This document shows positions 35,511-44,172 of a stretch of DNA of 64,000 bases, in pieces. Under the pieces are notes generated by a model. That model did not search any database and was not told where the DNA came from. It was given only the letters and a program-made list of their open reading frames with translations. Numbering within the stretch: position 1 is the first letter of the stretch; each line of letters opens with the position of its first letter. This DNA comes from Alphaproteobacteria bacterium (lineage in GTDB: Bacteria > Pseudomonadota > Alphaproteobacteria > Micavibrionales > Micavibrionaceae): the NCBI GenBank assembly GCA_016699735.1, contig CP065008.1, forward strand, positions 1,054,001 to 1,118,000, read 5' to 3'. Both the position numbers and the translations under genes were made by a program.

Positions 35511-36431
35511 TCAGCGGAAATCCTCCCATATCGGCCCCTCCCAGCCTTCGTCGCTGAACGGATCGTCGGGCACTTTGGTTTGAGTTGTATTTTTCATGCG
35601 ATGCTTGCGGACCCAAAGATAATAGCCGCTCAACACACCGCAGAAAATGTAGGGAAGCATGATAAAACACAAAAAGATTAGGGTCGCTGTCAGATAAAAA
35701 GAATGGTCTCGAGAGAAATACGTTTGTGTTGTTTCTATGAATTCTAGAGAAAACACAGGTAGCGCAAAGAGAGGGAAAAGGGCAATGCTAAGACAAAAGA
35801 AGAAAGAAATTCGTAAGCCTTTTAAAAGCTTTCGGGCCTCAGAGTTGGATAAAATTCTGCCTGTCGCTCTGGCCGGAAGATACAGACAGTGGCCCATTAT
35901 AAAAACAAACCCCGCGATATTGATTAGATAATAAAAAATGAGAAAGGTTGGAATATTCGATAAGGACAAAACGATGAACTCGTAAATTTGTTCGGGAAGG
36001 ATTAAACTAAGCCCGTAGAACAGAAAAAGACAGATCGCCGCTATACCCAAAGCGATAAACCCGCTGAAATAATCAATGCCGATCATTTGCGCGATCATGC
36101 AAAAAGCAATTTTCCATTCTTTAAGCGGATGACAGAAATTATTTTTAGAAACACCGTTGATGACAGCACGCATCCATCCGGCGCACATTGCAGAAAAAGA
36201 TAAAAGGAGAATCACCGCAAACGAGAAGCCGGGCACAATAAGAGCGTACTCCGCCCACGGGAGAAATTGAGTATCGCCAAGGTAGTAATCCCAGACAAAC
36301 AGGGAAAAAAGGCAAAGAAAAAAAGGCCACCCCAGCCACAGCGCGTGTCGAAAGTTCCGCAGAAGAAAAACCCATGCCGCAACGGCAGTCCCTATGATCG
36401 GGGGCGGCGCGGAGTAGCGCTGCAGGCTCAT
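35511..36431 (-). CDS. Hypothetical polytopic membrane protein
   Basis: 306 residues with about six hydrophobic helices and many Phe and Leu residues; a conserved family is not recognised. The N-terminus (APPPIIGTAVAAWVFLLRN) and layout recall uncharacterised inner-membrane proteins that wrap a helical bundle. The C-terminal 30 residues are polar and acidic. The gene is AT-richer than its neighbours. It starts four bases after the stop of the upstream 282-residue protein and is likely co-transcribed with it. Confidence 0.65.
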   Translation of the reverse strand: MSLQRYSAPPPIIGTAVAAWVFLLRNFRHALWLGWPFFLCLFSLFVWDYYLGDTQFLPWAEYALIVPGFSFAVILLLSFSAMCAGWMRAVINGVSKNNFCHPLKEWKIAFCMIAQMIGIDYFSGFIALGIAAICLFLFYGLSLILPEQIYEFIVLSLSNIPTFLIFYYLINIAGFVFIMGHCLYLPARATGRILSNSEARKLLKGLRISFFFCLSIALFPLFALPVFSLEFIETTQTYFSRDHSFYLTATLIFLCFIMLPYIFCGVLSGYYLWVRKHRMKNTTQTKVPDDPFSDEGWEGPIWEDFR

Positions 36432-36435
36432 AGAT

Positions 36436-37284
36436 TTAATCGCCGATCAGCGGCGGAGGCGGGGGGGTAATCTCTTCTTTCTCGCCCGCGCCGGAGCCGG
36501 AAGAACTGTCGCCGGATTTTCCGCCACGTCCGCCCTTGCCCTTGCCACCGCTCGATGAACCCTTGTCCTCACTCTCCCCGCGCACGGTGGCCTCGGGGAC
36601 GACATCGGGAAACATCTCCGCCTTGCGCCGCACATATTCGGAAATCCGCGTGAGCGGAGAAGGGCGGCTCACCGCCCGGTTAGGGCTGACATTGCCGGTT
36701 TTGACGTCATGAAGATCCTGCTCCATCTTCTGATGGACCTGCACGACCTCGGCGGCCGTATTGGCCTCGGCCAGCTCTGTTTCGTGCTTTTCCAGCCGTC
36801 GCTTCATCCATTTCAGGATCCCGCGTTCCGCGTGGGTGGCCTTCATCGCCTCGGCCATCGCCGGGGTCGCCGCCGCCGCCGCGATGCTGGCATCAATCGC
36901 CATGACCTGACTGACGATCTCAGCCCTGACGGAATGGATGCGCTTATGAACATTGTAGTGAATGGTATCGAAGCAACTCTCCATCTGGGCCAGCATTTTG
37001 TTAAACTCGATCCAGAATTCCTCCTGGCGCCTTTTTTTCGCCAGAGCGGAGTTAGGCTCCTCCGCCAACATGGATGTATGCCCGAACGTGTGGACCTGAT
37101 GCTGCATATAGCCATAGGTATAGCCCTGCAACTCCAGCATCATCAGAATCATGCTGCGGAGTTCCACAGGCATATTGTCGAGGCCGAAACTGTGCGGCTT
37201 TTCTAGATACTCAAGAAGATCCGTAACCCCGTCCAGATCGCTGGGGCTAATGACATCGTCTTCCAGTGCAAGGGCGGCACCCAT
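36436..37284 (-). CDS. Hypothetical helical protein with glycine/serine-rich tail
   Basis: 282 residues, not recognised. Residues 1-200 are helical with an Ala-rich segment (SIAAAAATPAMAEAMKATHA). From about 235 the chain is low-complexity Gly/Ser/Lys, ending in acidic residues and PPPPPLIGD. Such a tail is typical of secreted or assembly-linked proteins but no export signal is visible. It is the first gene of a pair with the polytopic membrane protein. Confidence 0.6.
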   Translation of the reverse strand: MGAALALEDDVISPSDLDGVTDLLEYLEKPHSFGLDNMPVELRSMILMMLELQGYTYGYMQHQVHTFGHTSMLAEEPNSALAKKRRQEEFWIEFNKMLAQMESCFDTIHYNVHKRIHSVRAEIVSQVMAIDASIAAAAATPAMAEAMKATHAERGILKWMKRRLEKHETELAEANTAAEVVQVHQKMEQDLHDVKTGNVSPNRAVSRPSPLTRISEYVRRKAEMFPDVVPEATVRGESEDKGSSSGGKGKGGRGGKSGDSSSGSGAGEKEEITPPPPPLIGD

Positions 37285-37395
37285 GATGAATCACCTTTAT
37301 TAAGTTTGTTCTTCTGCGCCGGAGGATAGAGAAAACCGCATCCCTTGTCAAAGAACGGGCCGGAGATAAGTCATAACAACTTGTTAATAAAGGAT

Positions 37396-37434
37396 AAAGC
37401 CCGGACTGCGAGGGAGGGGCGCAATCCGGGCTTT
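37396..37434 (-). terminator. Hairpin terminator of the diguanylate cyclase gene
   Basis: AAAGCCCGGA and TCCGGGCTTT form a ten-base stem around a loop of about 19 bases. On the minus strand, downstream of the GGDEF gene, it is followed by ATCCTTTATT. It lies in the 233-base gap where nothing else is seen. Confidence 0.55.
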
Positions 37435-37517
37435 GGGGGAGGCATCCGCCGCCAGGGGATCAGGGATTTGGGGATGTCAGGCGCGGCAGACGCTAATCCG
37501 AATAATTTTTGTTCGGG

Positions 37518-38567
37518 CTAATGAGCCAGGGCTTTTCTCCCCTGTTTTTGTTCGTACATTTCCTGGTCGGCGCTTTCGAGGATATCCTCGATCCGGTCGC
37601 CGGAAATGAAATTCCGCAGACCGACGCTGGCGGTAATCGGGATCGTCTTTCCGTTCCATTCGGCCGTAAGATTGTTCAGCCGCAGGGCCATTTGCTGCGC
37701 CCGCTTCATGGCTTTCTCGCGGTTCGTGCGCGGAAAGAGCAGGATAAACTCATCCCCGCCCAGCCGCGCCGCCGTATCCATGGCGCGGATTTCGCCCATC
37801 AGAAAGGTGGCCACTTTCTTCAGGCACGCGTCTCCGGCCTGATGTCCGTAAGTGTCGTTGATCGCCTTGAAATTATCGAGGTCGATCATGATCAGAAGCC
37901 CGCCTTCGTTCAAATCGCGGTTCACGCGATCCATCTCCCGGCCCAGCGTCTGAAAAAATCCGCGCCGGTTGGTAATGCCCGTGAGTTCATCGGTGGTCAG
38001 CACGGATTCCAAAGCCTCAATCCTTTGCTTTTGTTCGCGGATCGTTGTCTCCGAACGGGCGATGGCCCGGTACGCGGTCTTCAGCAGTTCCTTGATGTCA
38101 ACACCGTCAACGCTCTCCTGCCCGGAACCTCCGAGAAGATCGAAGATATCCAGCGCCCCGTCCAGAAACCCTTCCGAGCGGGTCAGCTCCAGTTTCCGGT
38201 CGCTCGCCGATTTTTGCCTCTTGGCATAAGCAGTGTGAATAAGATCCGCAGTCATAACAGCTACCCTTTCCCTAATATGCCCGGCACCTCCGGGAAGTTC
38301 TCTCTCCACGAAAGCCTTGCGATCTTCGTGCCAAAATAAAAAGAGAGAATACATAGCAATAACAAGAAGATAGAGGGCGATAATCATTTCCGCAGAGGGA
38401 TTGCAAGGAGGCGGCAGAGAATAATATGGATAATATTGCCCCGTAACCGGAAGACTTTGCCCTATGTTCGGAGCGAAAACAGAAAAGCTTTCTCCTTTAA
38501 GCGCACGGGTCTTTGCGTTAGAATAAAGGGAGAATCCCCAAGCCAAACGCAGGGTTTTTGTTAACAT
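37518..38567 (-). CDS. Membrane-anchored diguanylate cyclase (GGDEF)
   Basis: Makes cyclic di-GMP from two GTP. The catalytic motif is intact (ARLGGDEF, GGDEF near 266-270) and an RxxD product-inhibition site (RAMD) lies five residues before it. A membrane helix (MIIALYLLVIAMYSLFLFW) is at 61-79. The longest frame starts one base from the divergent EipB gene, which leaves no room for a promoter. The Met61 codon at 38387 is therefore a likely alternative start, giving 289 residues with the helix at the N-terminus. Neither start has a clear ribosome binding site. There is no recognisable sensor domain. Confidence 0.85.
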   Translation of the reverse strand: MLTKTLRLAWGFSLYSNAKTRALKGESFSVFAPNIGQSLPVTGQYYPYYSLPPPCNPSAEMIIALYLLVIAMYSLFLFWHEDRKAFVERELPGGAGHIRERVAVMTADLIHTAYAKRQKSASDRKLELTRSEGFLDGALDIFDLLGGSGQESVDGVDIKELLKTAYRAIARSETTIREQKQRIEALESVLTTDELTGITNRRGFFQTLGREMDRVNRDLNEGGLLIMIDLDNFKAINDTYGHQAGDACLKKVATFLMGEIRAMDTAARLGGDEFILLFPRTNREKAMKRAQQMALRLNNLTAEWNGKTIPITASVGLRNFISGDRIEDILESADQEMYEQKQGRKALAH

Positions 38568-38568
38568 T

Positions 38569-39498
38569 ATGAAATCAAACGCAATTTTTGGAAGACGGCG
38601 GTCCAGGTTCGGTCTTCTGGCTTTCTTTGCCTGTCTGACGGCTCTGCCACATCAGGCAAAGGCGGACTCCGATCCCGCAACGCAGGCCGGACTGATCCCG
38701 CATAAGTCTTTGTATGAGATCAAAATGATCTCCACCCGCAACAGTTCGCAGTTCCAGAACCTCAGCGGCCAGATGTACTACGAATGGCAGCCCTCCTGCG
38801 AGGCGTGGGTCTCCAACCACCGCTTTAATATGGTCTACGAATACACCGATGCGCCCTCCATGCGGATCACCAGCGATTATTCGACCTACGAGCCTTTTGA
38901 CGGGAAAAGCATGAATTTTACTTCCCAGCGCAAGCGTGACGGCCAGATTTTCGAGGAGATCAGAGGCAGTGCGGAGATCACCCGCCCTTCGGAATCGCAA
39001 GCCAAATACACCATTCCCGAAGGATTGATTCAGCCCCTGCCGCAAAATACGCTTTTTCCCATGTCGCACACTCTCATGGTGCTGCAGAAAATCAGGGCGG
39101 GCGAAAAATTTCACCGCGCCGTCATTTTCGATGGAAGCGATCAGGAAGGCCCGATGCAGGTCACCAGCTTCGTCGGAAAGCCCATCGAACCCTCCGATAT
39201 CGTGCAGGTGGCCGCCGGCATTGACGCCGAATTGATGCGTTCGAAAGCCTGGAAGGTTAGGCTGGCCTTTTTCCCGGACACTTCGGAAGAAGCCGGAGCG
39301 GATTATGAAATGAGCGTGGTGTTTCATGAAAACGGCGTCATCAGCGATATCGTGATCGATTATGAGGATTTTTCGGTCTCTCAGAAGCTTGTGGCGCTTG
39401 AAAAGCTGGGAAGTGCCTGTACAGAAGGTAAACCGACCCCGCAACCCTTAAAACAACCCGAGGCTAAAACCACAGAACCGCCCATCAAAAAACCTTGA
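38569..39498 (+). CDS. EipB-family periplasmic cell-envelope integrity protein (DUF1849)
   Basis: 309 residues with an N-terminal signal peptide ending near 32 (HQAKA). The body matches DUF1849/EipB: HKSLYEIKM, LSGQMYYEW, then QPSCEAW, and a late SACTEG. Cys77 and Cys284 are the pair expected to form the disulphide of the EipB beta-spiral. In Brucella EipB is needed for envelope integrity and virulence; a similar periplasmic role is inferred here. The C-terminal tail is Pro/Lys/Thr-rich. It is followed by divK. Confidence 0.85.
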   Translation: MKSNAIFGRRRSRFGLLAFFACLTALPHQAKADSDPATQAGLIPHKSLYEIKMISTRNSSQFQNLSGQMYYEWQPSCEAWVSNHRFNMVYEYTDAPSMRITSDYSTYEPFDGKSMNFTSQRKRDGQIFEEIRGSAEITRPSESQAKYTIPEGLIQPLPQNTLFPMSHTLMVLQKIRAGEKFHRAVIFDGSDQEGPMQVTSFVGKPIEPSDIVQVAAGIDAELMRSKAWKVRLAFFPDTSEEAGADYEMSVVFHENGVISDIVIDYEDFSVSQKLVALEKLGSACTEGKPTPQPLKQPEAKTTEPPIKKP

Positions 39499-39588
39499 TT
39501 TTCTGAGTAATTTTAACGATTTGGAAAGCCCTTACCCGTACGATGCAAGAGGATGCAGGCTGATTAAAGTCTTAATCAAAACTGAACG

Positions 39589-40008
39589 ATGAAACAGAAG
39601 GTTCTTATTGTCGAAGACAACGAACTCAACATGAAGCTCTTTAATGATCTTCTGGAGGCGCACGGCATTGAGACCATTCAGACACGGGACGGACGTCAGG
39701 CTTTTGGTCTGGCCAAGGCCCACAGGCCGGACCTGATAATTATGGATATACAACTGCCGGAAGTTTCCGGATTGGACATAACGAAAATGATCAAGGAAGA
39801 TCCAGACCTTAAATCAATACCCGTGATCGCCGTCACGGCGTTCGCCATGAAGGGGGACGAGCAGAAAATCCGCGAGGGCGGCTGTGAGGATTATATCTCC
39901 AAGCCGATTTCAGTCGCTCGCTTCATCGAAATCGTCCGTCGTTATCTCGAAAAAACCGAAACAGGCAGTCTTGCAATGAATCATATCCAAGAAAAAGGGG
40001 CGGTTTAA
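39589..40008 (+). CDS. divK: Single-domain response regulator DivK
   Basis: 139 residues, one receiver domain: acidic pocket VEDN (Glu9, Asp10), phospho-acceptor Asp53 in [12 protein letters not shown], Thr in AVTAF, and Lys in YISKPIS. In Caulobacter DivK relays cell-fate signals between PleC and DivJ and the CckA-CtrA branch. Location directly before pleD is the conserved arrangement and supports the name. The pleD ATG follows the divK stop after one base, so they are co-translated. Confidence 0.92.
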   Translation: MKQKVLIVEDNELNMKLFNDLLEAHGIETIQTRDGRQAFGLAKAHRPDLIIMDIQLPEVSGLDITKMIKEDPDLKSIPVIAVTAFAMKGDEQKIREGGCEDYISKPISVARFIEIVRRYLEKTETGSLAMNHIQEKGAV

Positions 40009-40009
40009 A

Positions 40010-41470
40010 ATGTCGGCACGGGTTCTGGTTGTTGACGATATCCTCCCCAACGTCAAGCTTCTCGAAGCGAAGCTGAGTACGGAATATTACGAGGTTCTCA
40101 CGGCGACCAGCGGCGCCGAGGCCTTGAAAAAAATTGCCACGGACAACCCCGATATCGTCCTTCTCGATGTCATGATGCCCGGCATGGACGGGTTTGAGGT
40201 CTGTTCGATCATCAAGCGCAATCCTGAGACGGCGCATATTCCGGTCGTGATGGTGACAGCACTGACCGACGCGCAGGACAAGGTGCGTGGCCTCGAAGCC
40301 GGCGCCGATGACTTCCTGAGCAAGCCGATCAACGATACGGCCCTGATGGCACGGGTGCGCTCACTGGTGCGCCTTAAAATGGCTTTGGATGAATGGCGCC
40401 TGCGCGAGAACGCGGCCACGCAGTTCGGCGCGGTAACAGAGTCCCCGAGCGTTATGACAGAACCCGTGGAGGGCGCACGCGTTCTGGTCATCGAGGACAA
40501 GGAATACGAAAGAACGAAAATCTCCGAAACCCTGATGCGTGATCACAATATCGTCATGGGTGTGGATCACGGCGCCAAGGGAATAGAGCTGATCGCCAAA
40601 TATGAATTCGACATCATCATGGTCAGCCTGAATTTGGAAAACGAGGACGGCCTGCGCCTCTGCTCCCATCTCAAATCCAACGAGCGCACGAGGTCCGTGC
40701 CGATCGTCATGATCGCCGAACCCGATGATATGGTCTACGTCGCCCACGGACTCGAAATCGGCGCGCACGATTATATCATGCGCCCTCTGGACAAGAACGA
40801 ATTGCTGGCCCGCGTCCGCACCCAGATCCGCCGCAAGCGGTTCCAGGAACGCCTGCGCTCGACCTACGAGATCAGCCTGAACATGGCGCTGACCGACAGC
40901 CTGACGGGTCTCTATAACCGCCGCTATTTTGAGGTTCATCTCGAAAAGCTTCTCCAGAAGAACCTAGCCAGCCGCAAGGCCATGGCCGTCATCATGCTCG
41001 ATATCGACCATTTCAAGAGCGTCAACGACACCTACGGCCACAATGTCGGCGACGAGGTGCTGAAAACCTTCGGCGACCGTCTGACCGGCAGCTTGCGGAG
41101 CTTTGACCTTGTCGCCCGTCTCGGCGGCGAGGAGTTTGTTGTTCTCCTGCCCGATATCTCCAAGGAAAGAGCCTATCTGGTCGCCGAGCGCCTGCGCCGC
41201 TCAATAGCCGAGAGGCCGTTTCCCTGCAATGTCGAGGGCGGTTTTCTCAAGGTGACGGCGTCGCTGGGTGCGGCGGTGATTGAGCATGGCGGCCACCAGA
41301 TTCATGAAGTGCTGGACCGGGCGGATAAGTGCCTCTATGAGGCCAAGCGCGGCGGACGGAACTGCACGGTCTTTGAGGAAGTCGGTAAGATCGACCCCGA
41401 TAAATACAAGGAAAGCGCACGGACGAATTACGACGACGATGCGGGCGAGGGCGCGGCCTCCCACGCCTGA
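40010..41470 (+). CDS. pleD: Response-regulator diguanylate cyclase PleD
   Basis: 486 residues: receiver 1 with Asp53 (LLDVMMPGMDG), a degenerate receiver 2 in which the acceptor Asp is lost (IIMVSLNLENEDG), and a GGDEF domain with GGEEF at 372-376 and RSFD (363-366) as the I-site. This is the PleD layout, in which phosphorylation drives dimerisation and c-di-GMP synthesis at the cell pole. A short polar tail follows. It ends before a strong bidirectional terminator shared with rpmG. Confidence 0.95.
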   Translation: MSARVLVVDDILPNVKLLEAKLSTEYYEVLTATSGAEALKKIATDNPDIVLLDVMMPGMDGFEVCSIIKRNPETAHIPVVMVTALTDAQDKVRGLEAGADDFLSKPINDTALMARVRSLVRLKMALDEWRLRENAATQFGAVTESPSVMTEPVEGARVLVIEDKEYERTKISETLMRDHNIVMGVDHGAKGIELIAKYEFDIIMVSLNLENEDGLRLCSHLKSNERTRSVPIVMIAEPDDMVYVAHGLEIGAHDYIMRPLDKNELLARVRTQIRRKRFQERLRSTYEISLNMALTDSLTGLYNRRYFEVHLEKLLQKNLASRKAMAVIMLDIDHFKSVNDTYGHNVGDEVLKTFGDRLTGSLRSFDLVARLGGEEFVVLLPDISKERAYLVAERLRRSIAERPFPCNVEGGFLKVTASLGAAVIEHGGHQIHEVLDRADKCLYEAKRGGRNCTVFEEVGKIDPDKYKESARTNYDDDAGEGAASHA

Positions 41471-41497
41471 GAAGGCAGTTGCAGACCCGGAAAACAT

Positions 41498-41519
41498 AAA
41501 GCGCCCAAAGGGCGCTTTT
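41498..41519. terminator. Bidirectional Rho-independent terminator between pleD and rpmG
   Basis: GCGCCC, AAA, GGGCGC forms a perfect six-base stem (41501-41515). It is preceded by AAA and followed by TTTT, so it works in both directions between the convergent genes. Confidence 0.85.
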
Positions 41520-41542
41520 GTCATTACAACAGGAAACAGATG

Positions 41543-41746
41543 TTACTGTTTCTTGGAGGGGGGCATCTTCTTTTCGACAAACATGACGTGCATCCCCTTT
41601 TTGCCCGTCTCGGGATTGACCGCCCAAGGGTCGTACTTCTTCTTCTGCAGCTTGTATTCCGCGCGGGCGCTGCGTTTTGCGTAGTAACGGTAACCCGTTC
41701 CCGCTTCGCTTTCCAGCCTGACTTTTACGTATGAGGCCTTTGCCAT
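41543..41746 (-). CDS. rpmG: 50S ribosomal protein L33
   Basis: 67 residues, basic. It keeps the L33 pattern (KVRLESEAGTGYRYYAKRS and a KKYDP motif) but is unusual past that point: GKKGMHVMFVEKK instead of the usual short KHVxYxExK end. No zinc cysteines, which is normal for this lineage. Two in-frame ATG codons lie at 41752 and 41746. AGGAG is only three bases before the first and nine before the second, so the second is chosen. Confidence 0.85.
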   Translation of the reverse strand: MAKASYVKVRLESEAGTGYRYYAKRSARAEYKLQKKKYDPWAVNPETGKKGMHVMFVEKKMPPSKKQ

Positions 41747-41820
41747 AGCCATAAACTCCTGTGTTCGAAGTGCGTTTTATGCCGTCTTTGGCCCGGCTTG
41801 TCAAGTCTTAATGGAGGGCT

Positions 41821-44118
41821 TTAATCCCGCTCCTTGCGCCATTTTTGGCCTTTTCCTTTCGGGCCGCCGCCTTTGCGTCCGCCCTTGCCCCGGCGCTTGG
41901 GCCCGCCCTCGCGCCTGTCTTGCCCTTCGCGGTCATGGCGGCCTTTGGGCGGATTGGGCTTTTTAAGGCCGGGAAGATCGGCGCCGACAGGCGGTCCGGC
42001 AAGTTCGAACAGGCTGCTGCCCGTGATTCCGCTGGCCTCGACGATCCGCACGACCACCGGGGCGCCCAGACGATATACTCGGCCATGCCGCCGCCCGACC
42101 AGCGCGTGCGCCCGCTCGTCATGGATATAGAAATCATCGCGCAGACTGCGGGCGGGGACCAGCCCATCTGCCCCGGTCTCATCCAGCGCAACGAAAAGGC
42201 CGAATCGCGTCACACCGCTGATTTTCCCCGCAAACTCCGCTCCGATCCGCTCCGAAAGATAGGCACCCGTGAATCGGTCGATCGCATTACGCTCGGCTTC
42301 CATCGAGGTGCGCTCGGTCGCGGAGATATGCTGGCAGATTTCATCCAGCCGCGCCTTTTCCTCCTCCATCATCTCGCCGGGGCCAAGCCCGAACGCGCCG
42401 ATCAGGGCGCGGTGAACCAGCAGGTCCGAATACCGCCGGATGGGGGAAGTGAAATGCGCGTATTTCTGCAGCGCCAGCCCGAAATGCCCGATATTGTTGG
42501 TGGAATAATTCGCCTGACTCTGCGAACGCAAAATCACCTGCGAGATCAGATGGGAGTAGGGCAGTTTCGCCGCGTTCTTCAACACCTGATTAAGCTGCAT
42601 CGGCTGTACGACCTGACCTTTCGGCAGCGACAGGCCGAAACTCTCGACGAATTCGCGGGCGCTTTCCAGCTTCTCGTAGGAGGGGCGGTCATGCACACGG
42701 TAGACGCAAGGGAACGTCTTCTTGCCCTCAAGCGCCGAGGCCGCCGCGACGTTGGCAAGGATCATGAACTCCTCGATCAGCTTATGCGAGTCGAGACGTG
42801 CCCGGGGCTTCACCCCGATCATATCACCCTTGTCATTCAGCAGGATTTGCCGCTCGGGGAGATCAAGCTCCAGCGCCCCGCGCCCCTCCCGCGCCTTGTC
42901 GAGAATCTTAAAGACTTCATAAAGCGGCTTGATGACCGGTTCGACCAGAGGCCCGGTCAGATCGTCCGGCGATCCGTCCTTGGCGGTCTGCACCTGCTCA
43001 TAGGTCAGGCGCGCAACCGAACGCATCAGCCCGCGCACGAATTTGTATTTCTGCAGAGCACCCTGCTTGTCGATCCACAGATGCACGGCCATCGTCGCCC
43101 GTGGCTCGTTCGGGCGCAGGGAACAAAGGTCGTTCGAGAGCGCCTCGGGCAGCATCGGCACGACCCGGTCGGGGAAATAGGTGGAATTGCCGCGCCGTTG
43201 TGCCTCGGTATCGAGCGCCGTTCCGGGCCGCACATAATGGGCGACGTCCGCAATCGCAACGATCAGGTGATAGCTGCCGTCCTCAAGCTTTTCCGCAAAG
43301 ACGGCATCATCGAAATCCCGCGCATCCGGCCCGTCGATGGTCACCAGCGGAAAGTTTCGCAGATCCTCGCGCCCCTTCAGATCGGGGACGGTCATCTTGT
43401 CCGTTTCGGCGACGACGCGGTCGGGAAACTCCTCCCGCAATCCCGCTTCATGCAAACTGATCAGGCTGATCGCCCGCGGGTCGCCCTGCCGCCCGAGCAC
43501 GCTGATCACGCGCACCTTTTGTCGCTTGGCGCCCTTGGCCGGAAGAATCTCGGCAATCACAAGATCGCCGTCCTCCGCGCCGTTCCGGTCGGTCAGCGCC
43601 ACCTCGTAATCAAACTTCGCCCGCTTTTCCGTCGGCAGCACGATGGCCCCGCCCTTGGTCAGACGCAGGACGCCGAGAACGCGCCCCATCGTCGAATCGA
43701 TCACGCGGATGATATGGGCATCATAGCCTTGGCCGTCCTCGGAACGCTCGAACCGCGCCAGCATCCGCATCCCCTCCGAAACCTTCGGGAAATGCTTGTT
43801 GTCGGGAGCGACCTCGATACGCGGCATCTCGCCCTGCAATTCGGCATTCCAGTCAACGGGCCGCGCAAGCACATCGCCGTCGATCTCGATTTTTGTGATC
43901 TCGATGACGCCGACGGCAGGAAGCCCCTGCGGCGCCGTGAAGCTGCCGCCCGGTTGCTTGGTAATCAGCCCGTCTTTCTCAAGTTTTTTGAGAATCTGTT
44001 TGAGGGCGACGCGGTTTTCCCCGCCCTTGATCCCGAACGCCCGGGCGACCTCGCGTTTGGTAACGGGGATTTTGGATGAACGGATAAATTCAAGGATTTT
44101 GGAGAGTTCAAGACTCAT
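41821..44118 (-). CDS. rnr: Ribonuclease R
   Basis: 765-residue 3'-5' exoribonuclease able to degrade structured RNA. Winged-helix start (IPVTKREVARAFGIKGG), cold-shock domains, an RNB catalytic core with TIDGPDARDFDDAVF carrying the metal-binding aspartates, and a C-terminal S1 domain (GAEFAGKISGVTRFGLFVAL). A Lys/Arg/Gly-rich tail of about 50 residues follows. A 744-codon frame on the opposite strand is only a shadow. It lies 54 bases after topA in a conserved order. Confidence 0.96.
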   Translation of the reverse strand: MSLELSKILEFIRSSKIPVTKREVARAFGIKGGENRVALKQILKKLEKDGLITKQPGGSFTAPQGLPAVGVIEITKIEIDGDVLARPVDWNAELQGEMPRIEVAPDNKHFPKVSEGMRMLARFERSEDGQGYDAHIIRVIDSTMGRVLGVLRLTKGGAIVLPTEKRAKFDYEVALTDRNGAEDGDLVIAEILPAKGAKRQKVRVISVLGRQGDPRAISLISLHEAGLREEFPDRVVAETDKMTVPDLKGREDLRNFPLVTIDGPDARDFDDAVFAEKLEDGSYHLIVAIADVAHYVRPGTALDTEAQRRGNSTYFPDRVVPMLPEALSNDLCSLRPNEPRATMAVHLWIDKQGALQKYKFVRGLMRSVARLTYEQVQTAKDGSPDDLTGPLVEPVIKPLYEVFKILDKAREGRGALELDLPERQILLNDKGDMIGVKPRARLDSHKLIEEFMILANVAAASALEGKKTFPCVYRVHDRPSYEKLESAREFVESFGLSLPKGQVVQPMQLNQVLKNAAKLPYSHLISQVILRSQSQANYSTNNIGHFGLALQKYAHFTSPIRRYSDLLVHRALIGAFGLGPGEMMEEEKARLDEICQHISATERTSMEAERNAIDRFTGAYLSERIGAEFAGKISGVTRFGLFVALDETGADGLVPARSLRDDFYIHDERAHALVGRRHGRVYRLGAPVVVRIVEASGITGSSLFELAGPPVGADLPGLKKPNPPKGRHDREGQDRREGGPKRRGKGGRKGGGPKGKGQKWRKERD

Positions 44119-44172
44119 GAGGATTCAATTTCTGAAGAGACAAATATGATAAATATAATAGTGCGCGGCTTC

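Noticed and set aside
39541..39590. CtrA-type site (TTAA-N7-TTAA) before divK
   Set aside because: Two TTAA words are present but only four bases apart, not seven.
41845..44079. A 744-codon open frame on the plus strand
   Set aside because: It lies wholly antisense to the conserved rnr gene, has no recognisable domain and arises from GC-rich codon bias.
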